DNA from: Hymenobacter terrenus
GTDB taxonomy: Bacteria; Bacteroidota; Bacteroidia; Cytophagales; Hymenobacteraceae
DNA length: 64,000 bases
NCBI RefSeq assembly: GCF_000972495.1
Contig: NZ_LATM01000002.1
Span: 372,001-436,000, forward strand
Direction: 5' to 3'
Each line of letters begins with the position of its first letter. Position 1 is the first letter of the stretch. Both the position numbers and the translations under genes were made by a program. Of this stretch, positions 34,735 to 43,714 are shown piece by piece. The notes below the pieces were generated by a model. The model was not told the DNA's origin. It saw nothing but the letters and a program-made list of their open reading frames with translations, and did no database searches.

Positions 34735-35916
34735 ATGTCTACAACACTTAGTAAAGCCGTTCACTCCGAGTTTCAACAGCTTTTTGGCTACGAGCCGCTG
34801 CTCGTGCGCGCTCCCGGCCGCGTCAACCTGATTGGCGAGCACACCGATTATAACGGCGGCTTCGTGCTGCCAGCGGCCGTCGATAAGGAGGCGGTGTTTG
34901 CCGTGGGGTTGAATGGGGGAGCGCAAATCCGGCTGCGGGCCCACGACTTAGGCGAAAGTCTGGAGTTAGCCAATGCGGCCGAAATTAGCCCCAGCGAAAC
35001 CCATTGGGCCAATTACCTGCTGGGAGTGGCGGCCCAGTTTCAGCAGCGCGGGGTAGCTATTCCGGGGTTCGACTGCGTGTTTGGCGGCACCATTCCGCAG
35101 GGGGCGGGCATGTCGTCGTCGGCCGCCGTGGAGTGCGGGCTGGCTTTTGCGCTGAACCAGCTGCTCCACACCGAATTTGATAAGATGGAGCTGGCCCGCA
35201 TTGCCCAAAAGGCCGAGCACACCTACGCCGGCGTGCAATGCGGCATCATGGACCAGTTTGCCAGCCTGTTTGGGCGCGATGGCCAAGTGGTGCGTCTCGA
35301 TTGCCGGTCGCTCGACTATACCTACTTCCCCTTCGACACCCAGGCTGCCCGCATCGTGCTGTGCAACTCGGGTGTGAAGCATAGCCTGGCCAGCTCCGAG
35401 TACAATACCCGCCGCCAGGAATGTGAGCGCGGCGTAGCGGTGCTCCAGCAGCATTACCCCGAAGTGGCCAGCCTGCGCGACGCCACCCTGGAGCAGCTCG
35501 CAGCCCACCGCGCTGAGCTGGGCGATACCGTGTTCCGCCGCTGCACTTACGTGGTGCAGGAAAACGCCCGCGTCGACTCGGCCTGCCGTCACCTCGAGGC
35601 CGGCGACCTGACGGCTTTCGGCCAGGACATGTACGCCTCCCACGCCGGCCTGCGCGATGACTACGAGGTGAGCTGCGAAGAGCTTGATGTGCTGGTAGAA
35701 GCGGCCCAGGCGGCACCCGGCGTGTTCGGCGCCCGCATGATGGGCGGTGGTTTCGGGGGGTGCACCATCAACCTGGTGGCGCCTGAGCAGGTAGAAGGGT
35801 TTATTGCCAGCGTTAGTGCGGCCTACCAGGAGCGGTTTGGCCTGACGCTCGAAACCTACCAGACGACCATCGTGGCCGGGGTGGGCGCCGTGGGCGCAAC
35901 CGTTACGCAAGGCTGA
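34735..35916 (+). CDS. galK: Galactokinase
   Basis: 393 residues from ATG 34735. GHMP kinase features: galactokinase signature GRVNLIGEHTDYNGGFVLP, ATP-binding loop GAGMSSSAAVE, catalytic region CGIMDQFASLFG and motif 3 GGGFGGC. Phosphorylates galactose to galactose 1-phosphate in the Leloir pathway, cytosolic. galT follows on the same strand 142 bases on, with a repeat element between them. No epimerase or mutarotase gene is seen here. Confidence 0.96.
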   Translation: MSTTLSKAVHSEFQQLFGYEPLLVRAPGRVNLIGEHTDYNGGFVLPAAVDKEAVFAVGLNGGAQIRLRAHDLGESLELANAAEISPSETHWANYLLGVAAQFQQRGVAIPGFDCVFGGTIPQGAGMSSSAAVECGLAFALNQLLHTEFDKMELARIAQKAEHTYAGVQCGIMDQFASLFGRDGQVVRLDCRSLDYTYFPFDTQAARIVLCNSGVKHSLASSEYNTRRQECERGVAVLQQHYPEVASLRDATLEQLAAHRAELGDTVFRRCTYVVQENARVDSACRHLEAGDLTAFGQDMYASHAGLRDDYEVSCEELDVLVEAAQAAPGVFGARMMGGGFGGCTINLVAPEQVEGFIASVSAAYQERFGLTLETYQTTIVAGVGAVGATVTQG

Positions 35917-35936
35917 TTTCTTCGGCCCGAAAGGTT

Positions 35937-36036
35937 GTAGAGACGTCGCATTTGGCGTCTCCTGCTAGAGCGACCAAGGCTGTGCCAGCTGGCCAAATAG
36001 TAGCAACGATTGAGACGCGAAGGGTCGCGTCTCTAC
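35937..36036. repeat. GAGACGC palindromic repeat element, full copy 2 (between galK and galT)
   Basis: Starts GTAGAGACGTCGCATTTGGC and ends GGTCGCGTCTCTAC; same plan and size as 32024-32120. If galK and galT are cotranscribed, the element lies inside the mRNA. Confidence 0.75.
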
Positions 36037-36058
36037 ACCGCCTAAATACTCGAATTCC

Positions 36059-37108
36059 ATGTCTTCTTTCGATTCCACCGAACACCCGCACCGCCGCTTC
36101 AATGCCCTTGCCGGGGAGTGGGTGCTGGTGTCGCCGCACCGCTCCAAGCGGCCCTGGCAGGGCCAGCAGGAAGAGCCTGAAACCGACCAGCGCCCCGCTT
36201 ACGACCCCAGTTGCTACCTCTGCCCCGGCAACAGCCGCGTGGGCGGTGAAGTAAACCCCAAGTACGAGTCCACGTTTGTATTCAACAACGACTTCGGCGC
36301 CCTGCAAGCCGATGTACCCACCGGTGGCATCAACGAAGGTGGGTTGCTGCGGGCCGAAGCGGAGTCAGGCATCTGTCGCGTCATCTGCTTCTCGCCGCGC
36401 CACGACCTCACCCTGCCCCAGATGACCGTGCCCGCCATCCGCAACGTAGTGGATTTGTGGGTGGAGGAATTCCAAACGCTGGGTGCCCGGCCCGACATCA
36501 ATTACGTGCAGATTTTCGAGAATAAGGGCCCGATGATGGGCTGCTCGAACCCACACCCGCACGGACAGATATGGGCCCAGCGCACCGTTCCCGGCGAGCC
36601 GGCCAAGGAAGGCGTACAACAGCTGGCTTATTTCCAGGAACACGGCCGCACGCTACTGACCGATTACCTGAAAATTGAGCTGGAAAAGAAGGACCGGGTC
36701 GTGCTCGAAAACGAGCACTTCGTGGTGCTGGTGCCATTTTGGGCCGTGTGGCCCTTCGAGACACTGGTAGTAGCGCGCCGCCCGGTGCAGGACATCACCC
36801 AGCTCACCGCCGACGAGCGCGACGCTTTGGCCGATGCCCTACGTCGCCTCACCATCCGCTACGATAACCTGTTCAACATCTCGTTCCCCTACTCCGCGGG
36901 CCTGCACCAGCGCCCGACCGATGGGCAGGAGCACCCCGAATGGCATTTGCACATGCACTTCTTCCCCCCGCTGCTGCGCTCGGCCACGGTACGGAAATTT
37001 ATGGTGGGCTACGAAATGCTCGGCGACCCGCAGCGAGACGTGACCCCCGAATTCAGCGCTGACCGCCTACGCGGACTGTCGGAGGTACATTACAAGAGCG
37101 CTGAATAA
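36059..37108 (+). CDS. galT: UDP-glucose--hexose-1-phosphate uridylyltransferase
   Basis: 349 residues. HIT-superfamily GalT with zinc-binding cysteines in YLCPGN, the active site [12 protein letters not shown] (nucleophilic His within HPH), and a C-terminal [12 protein letters not shown] metal site. It exchanges UMP between UDP-glucose and galactose 1-phosphate. A 28-base perfect hairpin begins in its last codons and includes the stop. Confidence 0.96.
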   Translation: MSSFDSTEHPHRRFNALAGEWVLVSPHRSKRPWQGQQEEPETDQRPAYDPSCYLCPGNSRVGGEVNPKYESTFVFNNDFGALQADVPTGGINEGGLLRAEAESGICRVICFSPRHDLTLPQMTVPAIRNVVDLWVEEFQTLGARPDINYVQIFENKGPMMGCSNPHPHGQIWAQRTVPGEPAKEGVQQLAYFQEHGRTLLTDYLKIELEKKDRVVLENEHFVVLVPFWAVWPFETLVVARRPVQDITQLTADERDALADALRRLTIRYDNLFNISFPYSAGLHQRPTDGQEHPEWHLHMHFFPPLLRSATVRKFMVGYEMLGDPQRDVTPEFSADRLRGLSEVHYKSAE

Positions 37109-37158
37109 ACGAAAACTCCCCTCCTCAGCCGAGGAGGGGAGTTTTCGTTTATTCAGCG
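37099..37158 (+). terminator. galT terminator, 28-bp perfect arms overlapping the stop codon
   Basis: Arms 37099-37126 and 37131-37158 are perfectly complementary around loop AGCC. The left arm starts in the antepenultimate codon of galT. T-rich bases lie within the right arm. Confidence 0.85.
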
Positions 37159-37272
37159 CGAACGGGGGTGGTTGAATCGTTGCACGATACTGAAACGATT
37201 AAGTTACGCATCATTCAACGCGCTGCAGTTGGCAAGAGAAACTATACTGTTGGTGCGTCATCTTTCAACGAG

Positions 37273-37297
37273 GAGACGCCAAGGGTGGCGTCTCTAC
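37273..37297. repeat. Half copy of the GAGACGC element
   Basis: GAGACGCCAAGG then GTGGCGTCTCTAC, one hairpin end of the element found complete at 32024 and 35937. The other end is not recognisable here. Confidence 0.6.
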
Positions 37298-37383
37298 ATC
37301 GTGCTGGCGGGGCAGCGGTGTCTTGCTTTGTGAGATTCTTCGTAGTCTGAGTTATTTGCCCATTGACCCCGGCTGCCCGCACT

Positions 37384-38106
37384 GTGAGAGAGTATTTGCT
37401 ATTCGTCGATACCGAAACATCGGGCATTCCGCGCGACTGGAGCCAGCCGTATTCCAGCCGGGGCAACTGGCCCCACATCGCGCAGCTGGCCTGGGTGGTG
37501 TGTACGGCCAATGGGCAGGAGGTGAAAGCCGAAAACCACTACATCCAGCCTAGCGACTACGACATGGACCCGGTTTCGGGCAGCATCCACGGCCTGACGC
37601 TGGATTTTTTGCGGGCACACGGCCAGCCCCGTCACGCCGTGATGCAGCGCCTGCAAAGCGACCTGCTGCACTACCAGCCGTTGGTAGTAGCGCACTTCAT
37701 GCAGCTCGATTTCCACATGGTGGGCGTGGGCTTCCACCGCGCCGGACTGGCGAATCCGCTGGAGCAGCTGCCCACTTTCTGCACCATGCGCGCCACGGGC
37801 CAGCTGGTGCGGCGCCCCACGCAGGGCTTCTTGCGCCTCGGTGAGCTGTACCAGCGCCTGTTTCGTGAGCCCCTGCAAAAGGAGCACGACGCCTTGATTG
37901 ATGCCCGCGCCACGGCCCGCTGCTACTTCGAGCTGCGCCAGCAAGGCACGATTACTGATGAAACCGTGACTCAGCAGGATGTGGTGCGCTTGTCTGGCCC
38001 CGCGCCGGTCGGGGTGCGCCGGCCTTGGCTGAAGGTGGGCGTGTCAGGGTGGCTTTGGTTTGCTGGTCTGGCGCTGGTGCTGTTGGCTTTTTTCCTGATT
38101 GCATGA
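37384..38106 (+). CDS. DnaQ-like 3'-5' exonuclease with C-terminal membrane anchor
   Basis: 240 residues from GTG 37384 (VREYLLFVDTETSGIP); TTG 37363 would add seven residues. DEDDh exonuclease: Exo I FVDTETSG, Exo II VAHFMQLDFHM, Exo III HDALIDARAT. The last 25 residues (VSGWLWFAGLALVLLAFFLIA) form a hydrophobic tail, so the enzyme may be membrane-tethered, which is unusual for this family. The CBS/DUF294 gene follows 75 bases later; the pairing of an exonuclease with a DUF294 protein occurs elsewhere in bacteria. Confidence 0.88.
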   Translation: MREYLLFVDTETSGIPRDWSQPYSSRGNWPHIAQLAWVVCTANGQEVKAENHYIQPSDYDMDPVSGSIHGLTLDFLRAHGQPRHAVMQRLQSDLLHYQPLVVAHFMQLDFHMVGVGFHRAGLANPLEQLPTFCTMRATGQLVRRPTQGFLRLGELYQRLFREPLQKEHDALIDARATARCYFELRQQGTITDETVTQQDVVRLSGPAPVGVRRPWLKVGVSGWLWFAGLALVLLAFFLIA

Positions 38107-38181
38107 CGAGCTTTCTCCATGCCTGTTCTCCTCCGGCACGAATGCCTGTTAACCAAATAACAGGCAACTAACAACGAACCA

Positions 38182-40092
38182 ATGAACGAACGACTCGACT
38201 TTCTGCGCACCGTGAAACCCTTCGACCTGCTGCCCGAGGAGGTGCTGGCCGAGGTGGCTGAGGGCCTGGTGGAGGTGCACCACCCCCGCGAGGCTATTAT
38301 TTACTACCAGGACGTGACCAAGCTGCGGGGAATCGACATCATCGTGGAGGGGGAGTACGAAACGTTTTTTTACGACAGCCAGCAGAACCGGCGCGTGATT
38401 GAGCACAGCCGCCGAGGCGAGTGCTACGGCGGTATCTCAGTGCTGCTCAATAAGAAAAGGTCGCTCCGTACGGTGCTGACCAAGCGCGATACCCGGGTTT
38501 ATTTCCTGCATCGGCGCGAGTTTCGGTCGCTGTGTCAGGCGTATGAGACGTTCTTTCACTTCTTCACGATGCGCTACGGCCAGCGCATGCTGAATGAGGA
38601 ATACGCCCACTTTGTGCGCCCGGCCAGCAGCGCCGGCGAAAACTACCTGGCTTCTGACCAGCTCTTTTCGCGCCGCATCGAAACTCTGGAACTGCGCCCC
38701 GTGATGGCCTGCCCCGCCAGCACGCCCATTTACGAAGTGGCCCGCCGCATGGCGGCCGCCCGCACCAGCTGCTACTTCATCAACGACGATAGTCACGGCC
38801 TCATCACCGGCTTCGTGACGGATATTACCCTGCGCGACAAGGTGGTGGCCAACCTTGCCGATGTTCAGCAGCCGGTCGGGACGATTATGGATGCGCCGGT
38901 GGTGAGCATCAGCACCAAGGCGTTTGTGCATGAGGCTATTTTGCTGATGTTTCGGACTAAAACCCGCTACTTGCTGGTAGAAGCCGATGGCGTATATGTG
39001 GGCTCTCTCAGCCGCAACAAGCTGCTCACCGACGACCAGGCCCAGTCACCGTTCATCTTCATTCAGTCGGTGAAGCAAGCCCAGGCCGTGCCCGAGCTGA
39101 AGCGTCGCTGGGAGCAGGTGCCCGAGATGGTGTACCAGCTGCTGAACCGCGGCGTGAAGCCCGAAATCGTGAACCAAGTCATCACCACCGTTTCCGACAC
39201 CATCGCCCTGAAAGTGATTGAGGATACAATTGGCGAGCTGGGGCCGCCGCCGGCCAAGTTCGTATACATGGTGCTGGGCAGCGAGGGCCGCAAGGAGCAA
39301 ACTCTACTCACCGATCAGGACAACGCCATTATCTACGAAGACAAAGCCAACGAGCAGCGCGAGCTGGTGCGCGCCTATTTCCTGCACTTCGCCGAAATCG
39401 TGTCGGACCGTCTCAACGAAATTGGGTTCAGCTACTGCGAAGGCGGTTTCATGGCTAAAAACCATCAGTGGACGCACTCGCTCTCGCACTGGAAGCGCAA
39501 CTACGTGCAGTGGATGACCGATTCGAACCCCGAAACCGGCATGCAGTTCGCTGCTTCATTCGACTGCCGTTACCTCTACGGCGACCCTACCATTATGGAC
39601 GAGCTACACGCCTTTCTGGACGTGGAGCTGCAAAAGCCGGTCGACCGCTTTTTCCACTACATGGCCGTGAATGCCTTGCAATACGAGCCACCGCTCACGT
39701 TTTTCCGCAATATCCGCACCTTCACCATGGGCAGCCAGCAGGTGTTCAACCTGAAAAAAACCATGTCGCCCATCGTGGACCTGGTGCGGATGTACGCCCT
39801 CAAGCACCGCATTTTTGCCACCAATACCGGTGAGCGCCTGGAGGCGCTCAAGGCCCAGGGCATATTCACGGAGCGTGAGGCCCAGGAGCTGCTGCAATCC
39901 TATTACTACCTCATGGGCGTACGCCTGAAAAAGCAGGCCGTGCAGATTATCAGCGATAAAGTGGTACCGGATAATTACCTGGACCCCAAAACCCTGACTA
40001 AGGTGGAACAGGTGACCCTGAAGGAGATTTTCAAGGTGATTTCAGACTTCCAGCTGAAGATTAAAGTAGGGTTCACGAAGTCGTTGGGGTAG
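38182..40092 (+). CDS. Cyclic nucleotide-binding/CBS/DUF294 nucleotidyltransferase-like protein
   Basis: 636 residues. Domains: cNMP-binding beta-roll (about 8-130, ending near RRGECYGGIS), CBS pair (about 160-290), a nucleotidyltransferase-like DUF294 domain with GSEGRKEQTLLTDQDNAIIY (about 366-390, DxD present), and a DUF294 C-terminal helical domain. Related proteins resemble GlnD uridylyltransferases and are thought to modify or sense nucleotides; real activity is not established. Sits after the exonuclease in the same direction. Confidence 0.92.
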   Translation: MNERLDFLRTVKPFDLLPEEVLAEVAEGLVEVHHPREAIIYYQDVTKLRGIDIIVEGEYETFFYDSQQNRRVIEHSRRGECYGGISVLLNKKRSLRTVLTKRDTRVYFLHRREFRSLCQAYETFFHFFTMRYGQRMLNEEYAHFVRPASSAGENYLASDQLFSRRIETLELRPVMACPASTPIYEVARRMAAARTSCYFINDDSHGLITGFVTDITLRDKVVANLADVQQPVGTIMDAPVVSISTKAFVHEAILLMFRTKTRYLLVEADGVYVGSLSRNKLLTDDQAQSPFIFIQSVKQAQAVPELKRRWEQVPEMVYQLLNRGVKPEIVNQVITTVSDTIALKVIEDTIGELGPPPAKFVYMVLGSEGRKEQTLLTDQDNAIIYEDKANEQRELVRAYFLHFAEIVSDRLNEIGFSYCEGGFMAKNHQWTHSLSHWKRNYVQWMTDSNPETGMQFAASFDCRYLYGDPTIMDELHAFLDVELQKPVDRFFHYMAVNALQYEPPLTFFRNIRTFTMGSQQVFNLKKTMSPIVDLVRMYALKHRIFATNTGERLEALKAQGIFTEREAQELLQSYYYLMGVRLKKQAVQIISDKVVPDNYLDPKTLTKVEQVTLKEIFKVISDFQLKIKVGFTKSLG

Positions 40093-40138
40093 CGGGATTT
40101 CACCCCTGGCCCCCTGGGGCACCGGTTCGGCGCTGGTG

Positions 40139-40624
40139 TCAGGCTCCCCCTTTCCGCAGGAGAGGAGGCCGGGGAGCGGGGTGAGCCGGCCGCCGCATTT
40201 CCTCACGCCGCATCGGCATCTTATCTACCGTATTAAATAACGCTTGCGGTGCAATAGGTCGGAGGCTTTTCTCTTTCACTCCACCGTCTTTGCCGATGAG
40301 TACGGCGGCAAAGCTTGGGAGGCGGATGCCAATTTTCTGCACCAGAAATTCCTTGTCGGCGGGGGAGAGCTTATCGTACAGAACGTCCAGAATCAGAAAA
40401 TCGCGGGCAGCAAGCTCGGCCTTATTGCTGGCTAGCAGTGCCTTTTGTTGCCGGAAGTCGGGATGGTCGGTGGTGGGCGCGGCTACGAGCAACACCCGTT
40501 TCTTCCAGCGGCTGGCGCGCAGGGTTTGCTCCAGGCTTGAGGGGTGTGGTGCCTGGGCGGCGAGAAAAACGGGCGGGCCCAGTAATAGGTGCGCGGCTAG
40601 AAACAGGAAGTACGACAAGTGCAT
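40139..40624 (-). CDS. DUF4174 domain protein, exported
   Basis: 161 residues from the ATG at 40624 (MHLSYFLFLAAHLLLGPPVF), a signal peptide. The mature part has SLEQTLRASRWKKRVLLVAA and LPSFAAVLIGKDGGVK, the thioredoxin-like DUF4174 pattern without a CxxC. Function unknown. It converges on the DUF294 gene and diverges from the glycosidase. Confidence 0.8.
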   Translation of the reverse strand: MHLSYFLFLAAHLLLGPPVFLAAQAPHPSSLEQTLRASRWKKRVLLVAAPTTDHPDFRQQKALLASNKAELAARDFLILDVLYDKLSPADKEFLVQKIGIRLPSFAAVLIGKDGGVKEKSLRPIAPQALFNTVDKMPMRREEMRRPAHPAPRPPLLRKGGA

Positions 40625-40745
40625 GCAGTAGTGCTGAAATGGGTTCAACGACGGGCCGTGGCGTTGCGTTTCTGCGGATTAACTGTGCCCGTAAAAAACG
40701 CCGTAAATTGCATTTCTCAGCCATAGTTAGTTGCTCTTTCTTTTG

Positions 40746-43472
40746 ATGAACTACCGCCTTTCTACCGCCTTTCTGCTAACCCTTGGTCTGCTCGGCGCCT
40801 GCCAGATTCAGAAGCCCGCAGCCACCACTACCATTCCTGCCGTTATGACTCCCATCTGGCAATCCGACGCTTATACCATCTATCGCGACCGGGTGGTGCA
40901 GGGACCGTACGAGGCCCGCGCTCTTTCGGCCACCGAGCTGGTTTCGAACTACGTAAGCCCGGCCAATGAGTCGCAGAGCCCACAGGTCGAGTTCAAATTC
41001 AGTCTCAATGGCAAGGACAATGAGATGGCCACTGGGCTAAACCACTTGCTTATCGCCGTGCCCCGGCCAGGAGGCGCGGCCATCGAGACGCCGCCCATCG
41101 TGTTTGGCCAGCGCTATACCGATGCAACGCCCGCTTCGGCTAGCACCTTCCTAGCACCAAACACGCCCGTAAAAATCCGGCTGGATTTACGGCCAGTGCT
41201 AGCGGCCTTCCAGAAGGATGGTTTCTACACCACTTTCAAGGGCGATAAGCTGTACCAGCAGGATTTCAAGCACGTGTACGTGGCCGGCGGCGTGGCCCCG
41301 CTGAGCTGGGATTTTGACAACTTGGTGAACAAGCCCGAGTTGGAATTAAAAGACTCCGACGGCGACGGCATCTACGAAGTGACGCTAACGCTGAACCAGC
41401 CTGCTACCACCAAAGCCACCGCGGGCCGCTGGAGCAAGAGTATTAACACTGCCGATTTTCCTCAGTACAGCTCCGATTATCCCCTCGCCGACGCCCTCTA
41501 TAACCTGGCTTTGGAAGAAGCCCGTGGTGCCGTGGAGCCCGATAGCACCTTCCGTACCGGCAAGCAGTGGGCCGGTGTTTGGACTCGCGATGTCAGCTAT
41601 AGCATCATTCTGGCGCAGGCCACCTTGCAGCCCAAAGTGGCCATGAACAGCCTCCTGCGCAAGGTGTCGAAAGGGGGGCGTATTATTCAGGATACGGGCA
41701 CTGGTGGGGCCTATCCGTGCTCTACCGACCGCATCATCTGGGCCACGGCGGCCTGGGAAGTCTACCAGGCCACCGGCGACGAAGCCTGGCTACGCAAGGT
41801 GTACCCCATTATCAAGCAAAGCCTCGCCGACGACCGTCAGAATGCCTACGATACCTCTACCGGCTTGGTGCGCGGCGAATCTTCTTTCCTTGACTGGCGC
41901 GAGCAGACCTACCCGCGCTGGATGCAGCCCGTCGACATCTATCAAAGTGAAAGCCTGGGCACTAACGCCGTACATTACCAGGCCAACCTCGTGCTGGCCC
42001 AAATGGCGGTCAAGCTTGGTGACCCTGGCGCGGCCGCCCAGCACAAGCGCCAGGCCGAGTCTATCAAATTCGCCATCAACCTCCATCTCTGGCAGGCCGA
42101 TAAGGGCTACTATGGCCAATACCTCTACGGTCGTACCAACTTGGTTCTGTCGCCCAAAGCCGAAGCGTTAGGTGAGGCCCTGTGTGTGTTCTTCGGAGTG
42201 GCCGAGGGCGAGCGGGCCCAGCAGGTGGTGGCCAAAACCCCCACCACGTCTTATGGGATTCCCTGTATCTACCCCCAGATTCCCGGCATTCGGCCCTATC
42301 ACAATAACGCCGTGTGGCCCTTCGTGCAGAGCTTCTGGGCCCTGGCCGCCGCCAAGGTCGGCAACGAGCAGTCGCTCACCGAAAGCATGGCGGCCATCTA
42401 CCGCCCCGCCGCCCTGTTTCTCACCAACAAGGAAAATTTCGTGGCCGGCAACGGGGACTTCGCCGGCACCCGAATCAACTCCAGTAACATGCTCTGGAGC
42501 CTCTCGGGCAGCCTGAGCCTGGTGTATAAGGTGCTGTTTGGTATGCAGTACCAGAGCGACCGGCTCGTGTTCCGGCCCTTTGTGCCGCAGGCCTTCCAAG
42601 GCCAGCGCCGCCTCACGGGCTTTCCCTACCGCCGGGCCATGCTCGACATTGAGATGGAAGGTTTTGGTAATACTATCAGCACAATTACACTCGACGGCAA
42701 GCCCTTGATCGATGCCGCCATTCCGGCCCGGCTCACGGGCCGGCACGCCGTACGCATTGTCCTGAGCAACGAATCGCCTACGCCTGCTCCCGTAAACCGG
42801 GTGCGGAACCGGTTTACTCCCGAAACTCCCACCGTTGCCTACGCCAATCAGCACCTTACCTGGAATAAGCCCGAGGAAGCCGAAGAGTTCCAGGTGCTGC
42901 GCAACGGAGCGTTGGTCACCACCATCGCCGCCACCGAGTACGTGGTGCCGGCCAGCCCTTTCGCCGCCTACCAAGTTATTGCCGTGGACGATGCCGGCCG
43001 CGAGTCCTTCGCCAGCGAACCCGTAGAAACTGGTCACGACGCGCCCGTTCGGCAGGTGCAACTCGAAACTGTGGCCCCCAAAGCTGCGCTGGCCTACCGA
43101 GGTTTCACCGGTCAGGGCTTCGTTGAAATCAGCAAAACCCGGAACACGGCCCTCACCATTCCCGTCACCGTGCCCGTCGCGGGCGTCTACGCCCTGGATT
43201 TCCGCTACGCCAACGGCAATGGTCCCATCAGCACCAACAACCGCTGTGCAGTGCGCACGCTGCGCAATGGCCGCGAGCTGCTCGGTACCGTCGTGCTGCC
43301 CCAGCGTGGGGTGGAAGAATGGTCGAATTGGGGCTTCTCAAACCCCATCCTGGTCCGCTTAGAAAAAGGCACTCACCCGCTCACGCTCGCCTACGAGCCC
43401 GCGAACGAGAACATGAATGGAGAGGTGAACCAGGCAATGCTGGATTACCTACGGGTGAAGAGAGTGGAGTAA
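40746..43472 (+). CDS. Large lipoprotein glycosidase (six-hairpin, MGH1/GH63-like)
   Basis: 908 residues from ATG 40746 (MNYRLSTAFLLTLGLLGACQ), lipobox LGAC. A beta-rich N-terminal part (to about 240) is followed by an (alpha/alpha)6 catalytic region (about 245-640) with AGVWTRDVSYSIILAQ, STDRIIWATAAWEVY, ESSFLDWREQTYPRWM and IRPYHNNAVWPFVQSFW. C-terminal parts look like a Fn3-type domain (ITLDGK to about 770) and a carbohydrate-binding jelly roll (about 775-905). Probably a surface-anchored glycan hydrolase. Substrate not deducible; no SusC/D pair is nearby. Confidence 0.85.
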   Translation: MNYRLSTAFLLTLGLLGACQIQKPAATTTIPAVMTPIWQSDAYTIYRDRVVQGPYEARALSATELVSNYVSPANESQSPQVEFKFSLNGKDNEMATGLNHLLIAVPRPGGAAIETPPIVFGQRYTDATPASASTFLAPNTPVKIRLDLRPVLAAFQKDGFYTTFKGDKLYQQDFKHVYVAGGVAPLSWDFDNLVNKPELELKDSDGDGIYEVTLTLNQPATTKATAGRWSKSINTADFPQYSSDYPLADALYNLALEEARGAVEPDSTFRTGKQWAGVWTRDVSYSIILAQATLQPKVAMNSLLRKVSKGGRIIQDTGTGGAYPCSTDRIIWATAAWEVYQATGDEAWLRKVYPIIKQSLADDRQNAYDTSTGLVRGESSFLDWREQTYPRWMQPVDIYQSESLGTNAVHYQANLVLAQMAVKLGDPGAAAQHKRQAESIKFAINLHLWQADKGYYGQYLYGRTNLVLSPKAEALGEALCVFFGVAEGERAQQVVAKTPTTSYGIPCIYPQIPGIRPYHNNAVWPFVQSFWALAAAKVGNEQSLTESMAAIYRPAALFLTNKENFVAGNGDFAGTRINSSNMLWSLSGSLSLVYKVLFGMQYQSDRLVFRPFVPQAFQGQRRLTGFPYRRAMLDIEMEGFGNTISTITLDGKPLIDAAIPARLTGRHAVRIVLSNESPTPAPVNRVRNRFTPETPTVAYANQHLTWNKPEEAEEFQVLRNGALVTTIAATEYVVPASPFAAYQVIAVDDAGRESFASEPVETGHDAPVRQVQLETVAPKAALAYRGFTGQGFVEISKTRNTALTIPVTVPVAGVYALDFRYANGNGPISTNNRCAVRTLRNGRELLGTVVLPQRGVEEWSNWGFSNPILVRLEKGTHPLTLAYEPANENMNGEVNQAMLDYLRVKRVE

Positions 43473-43714
43473 TTTCCAGCAGTTGTAGCCCATTATAACG
43501 GCTATTATGTTGCTGTTTTGAAGTCATATTCCGCACATATCCGCTTATCCGGCCGGCTACCATCGTTCAACGAGTAGGGGCTGCAAACTCCCAGCAGGCT
43601 TCACTTTCAGAGTGATACTCCGAAAGAGCAGAGGGAGCGTTTGGGAAGCATGGCCTCTGCGTTGTATATATCTTGCGCTATTGTCACACAGGATTATACT
43701 TTGCGTCTGCTGCT

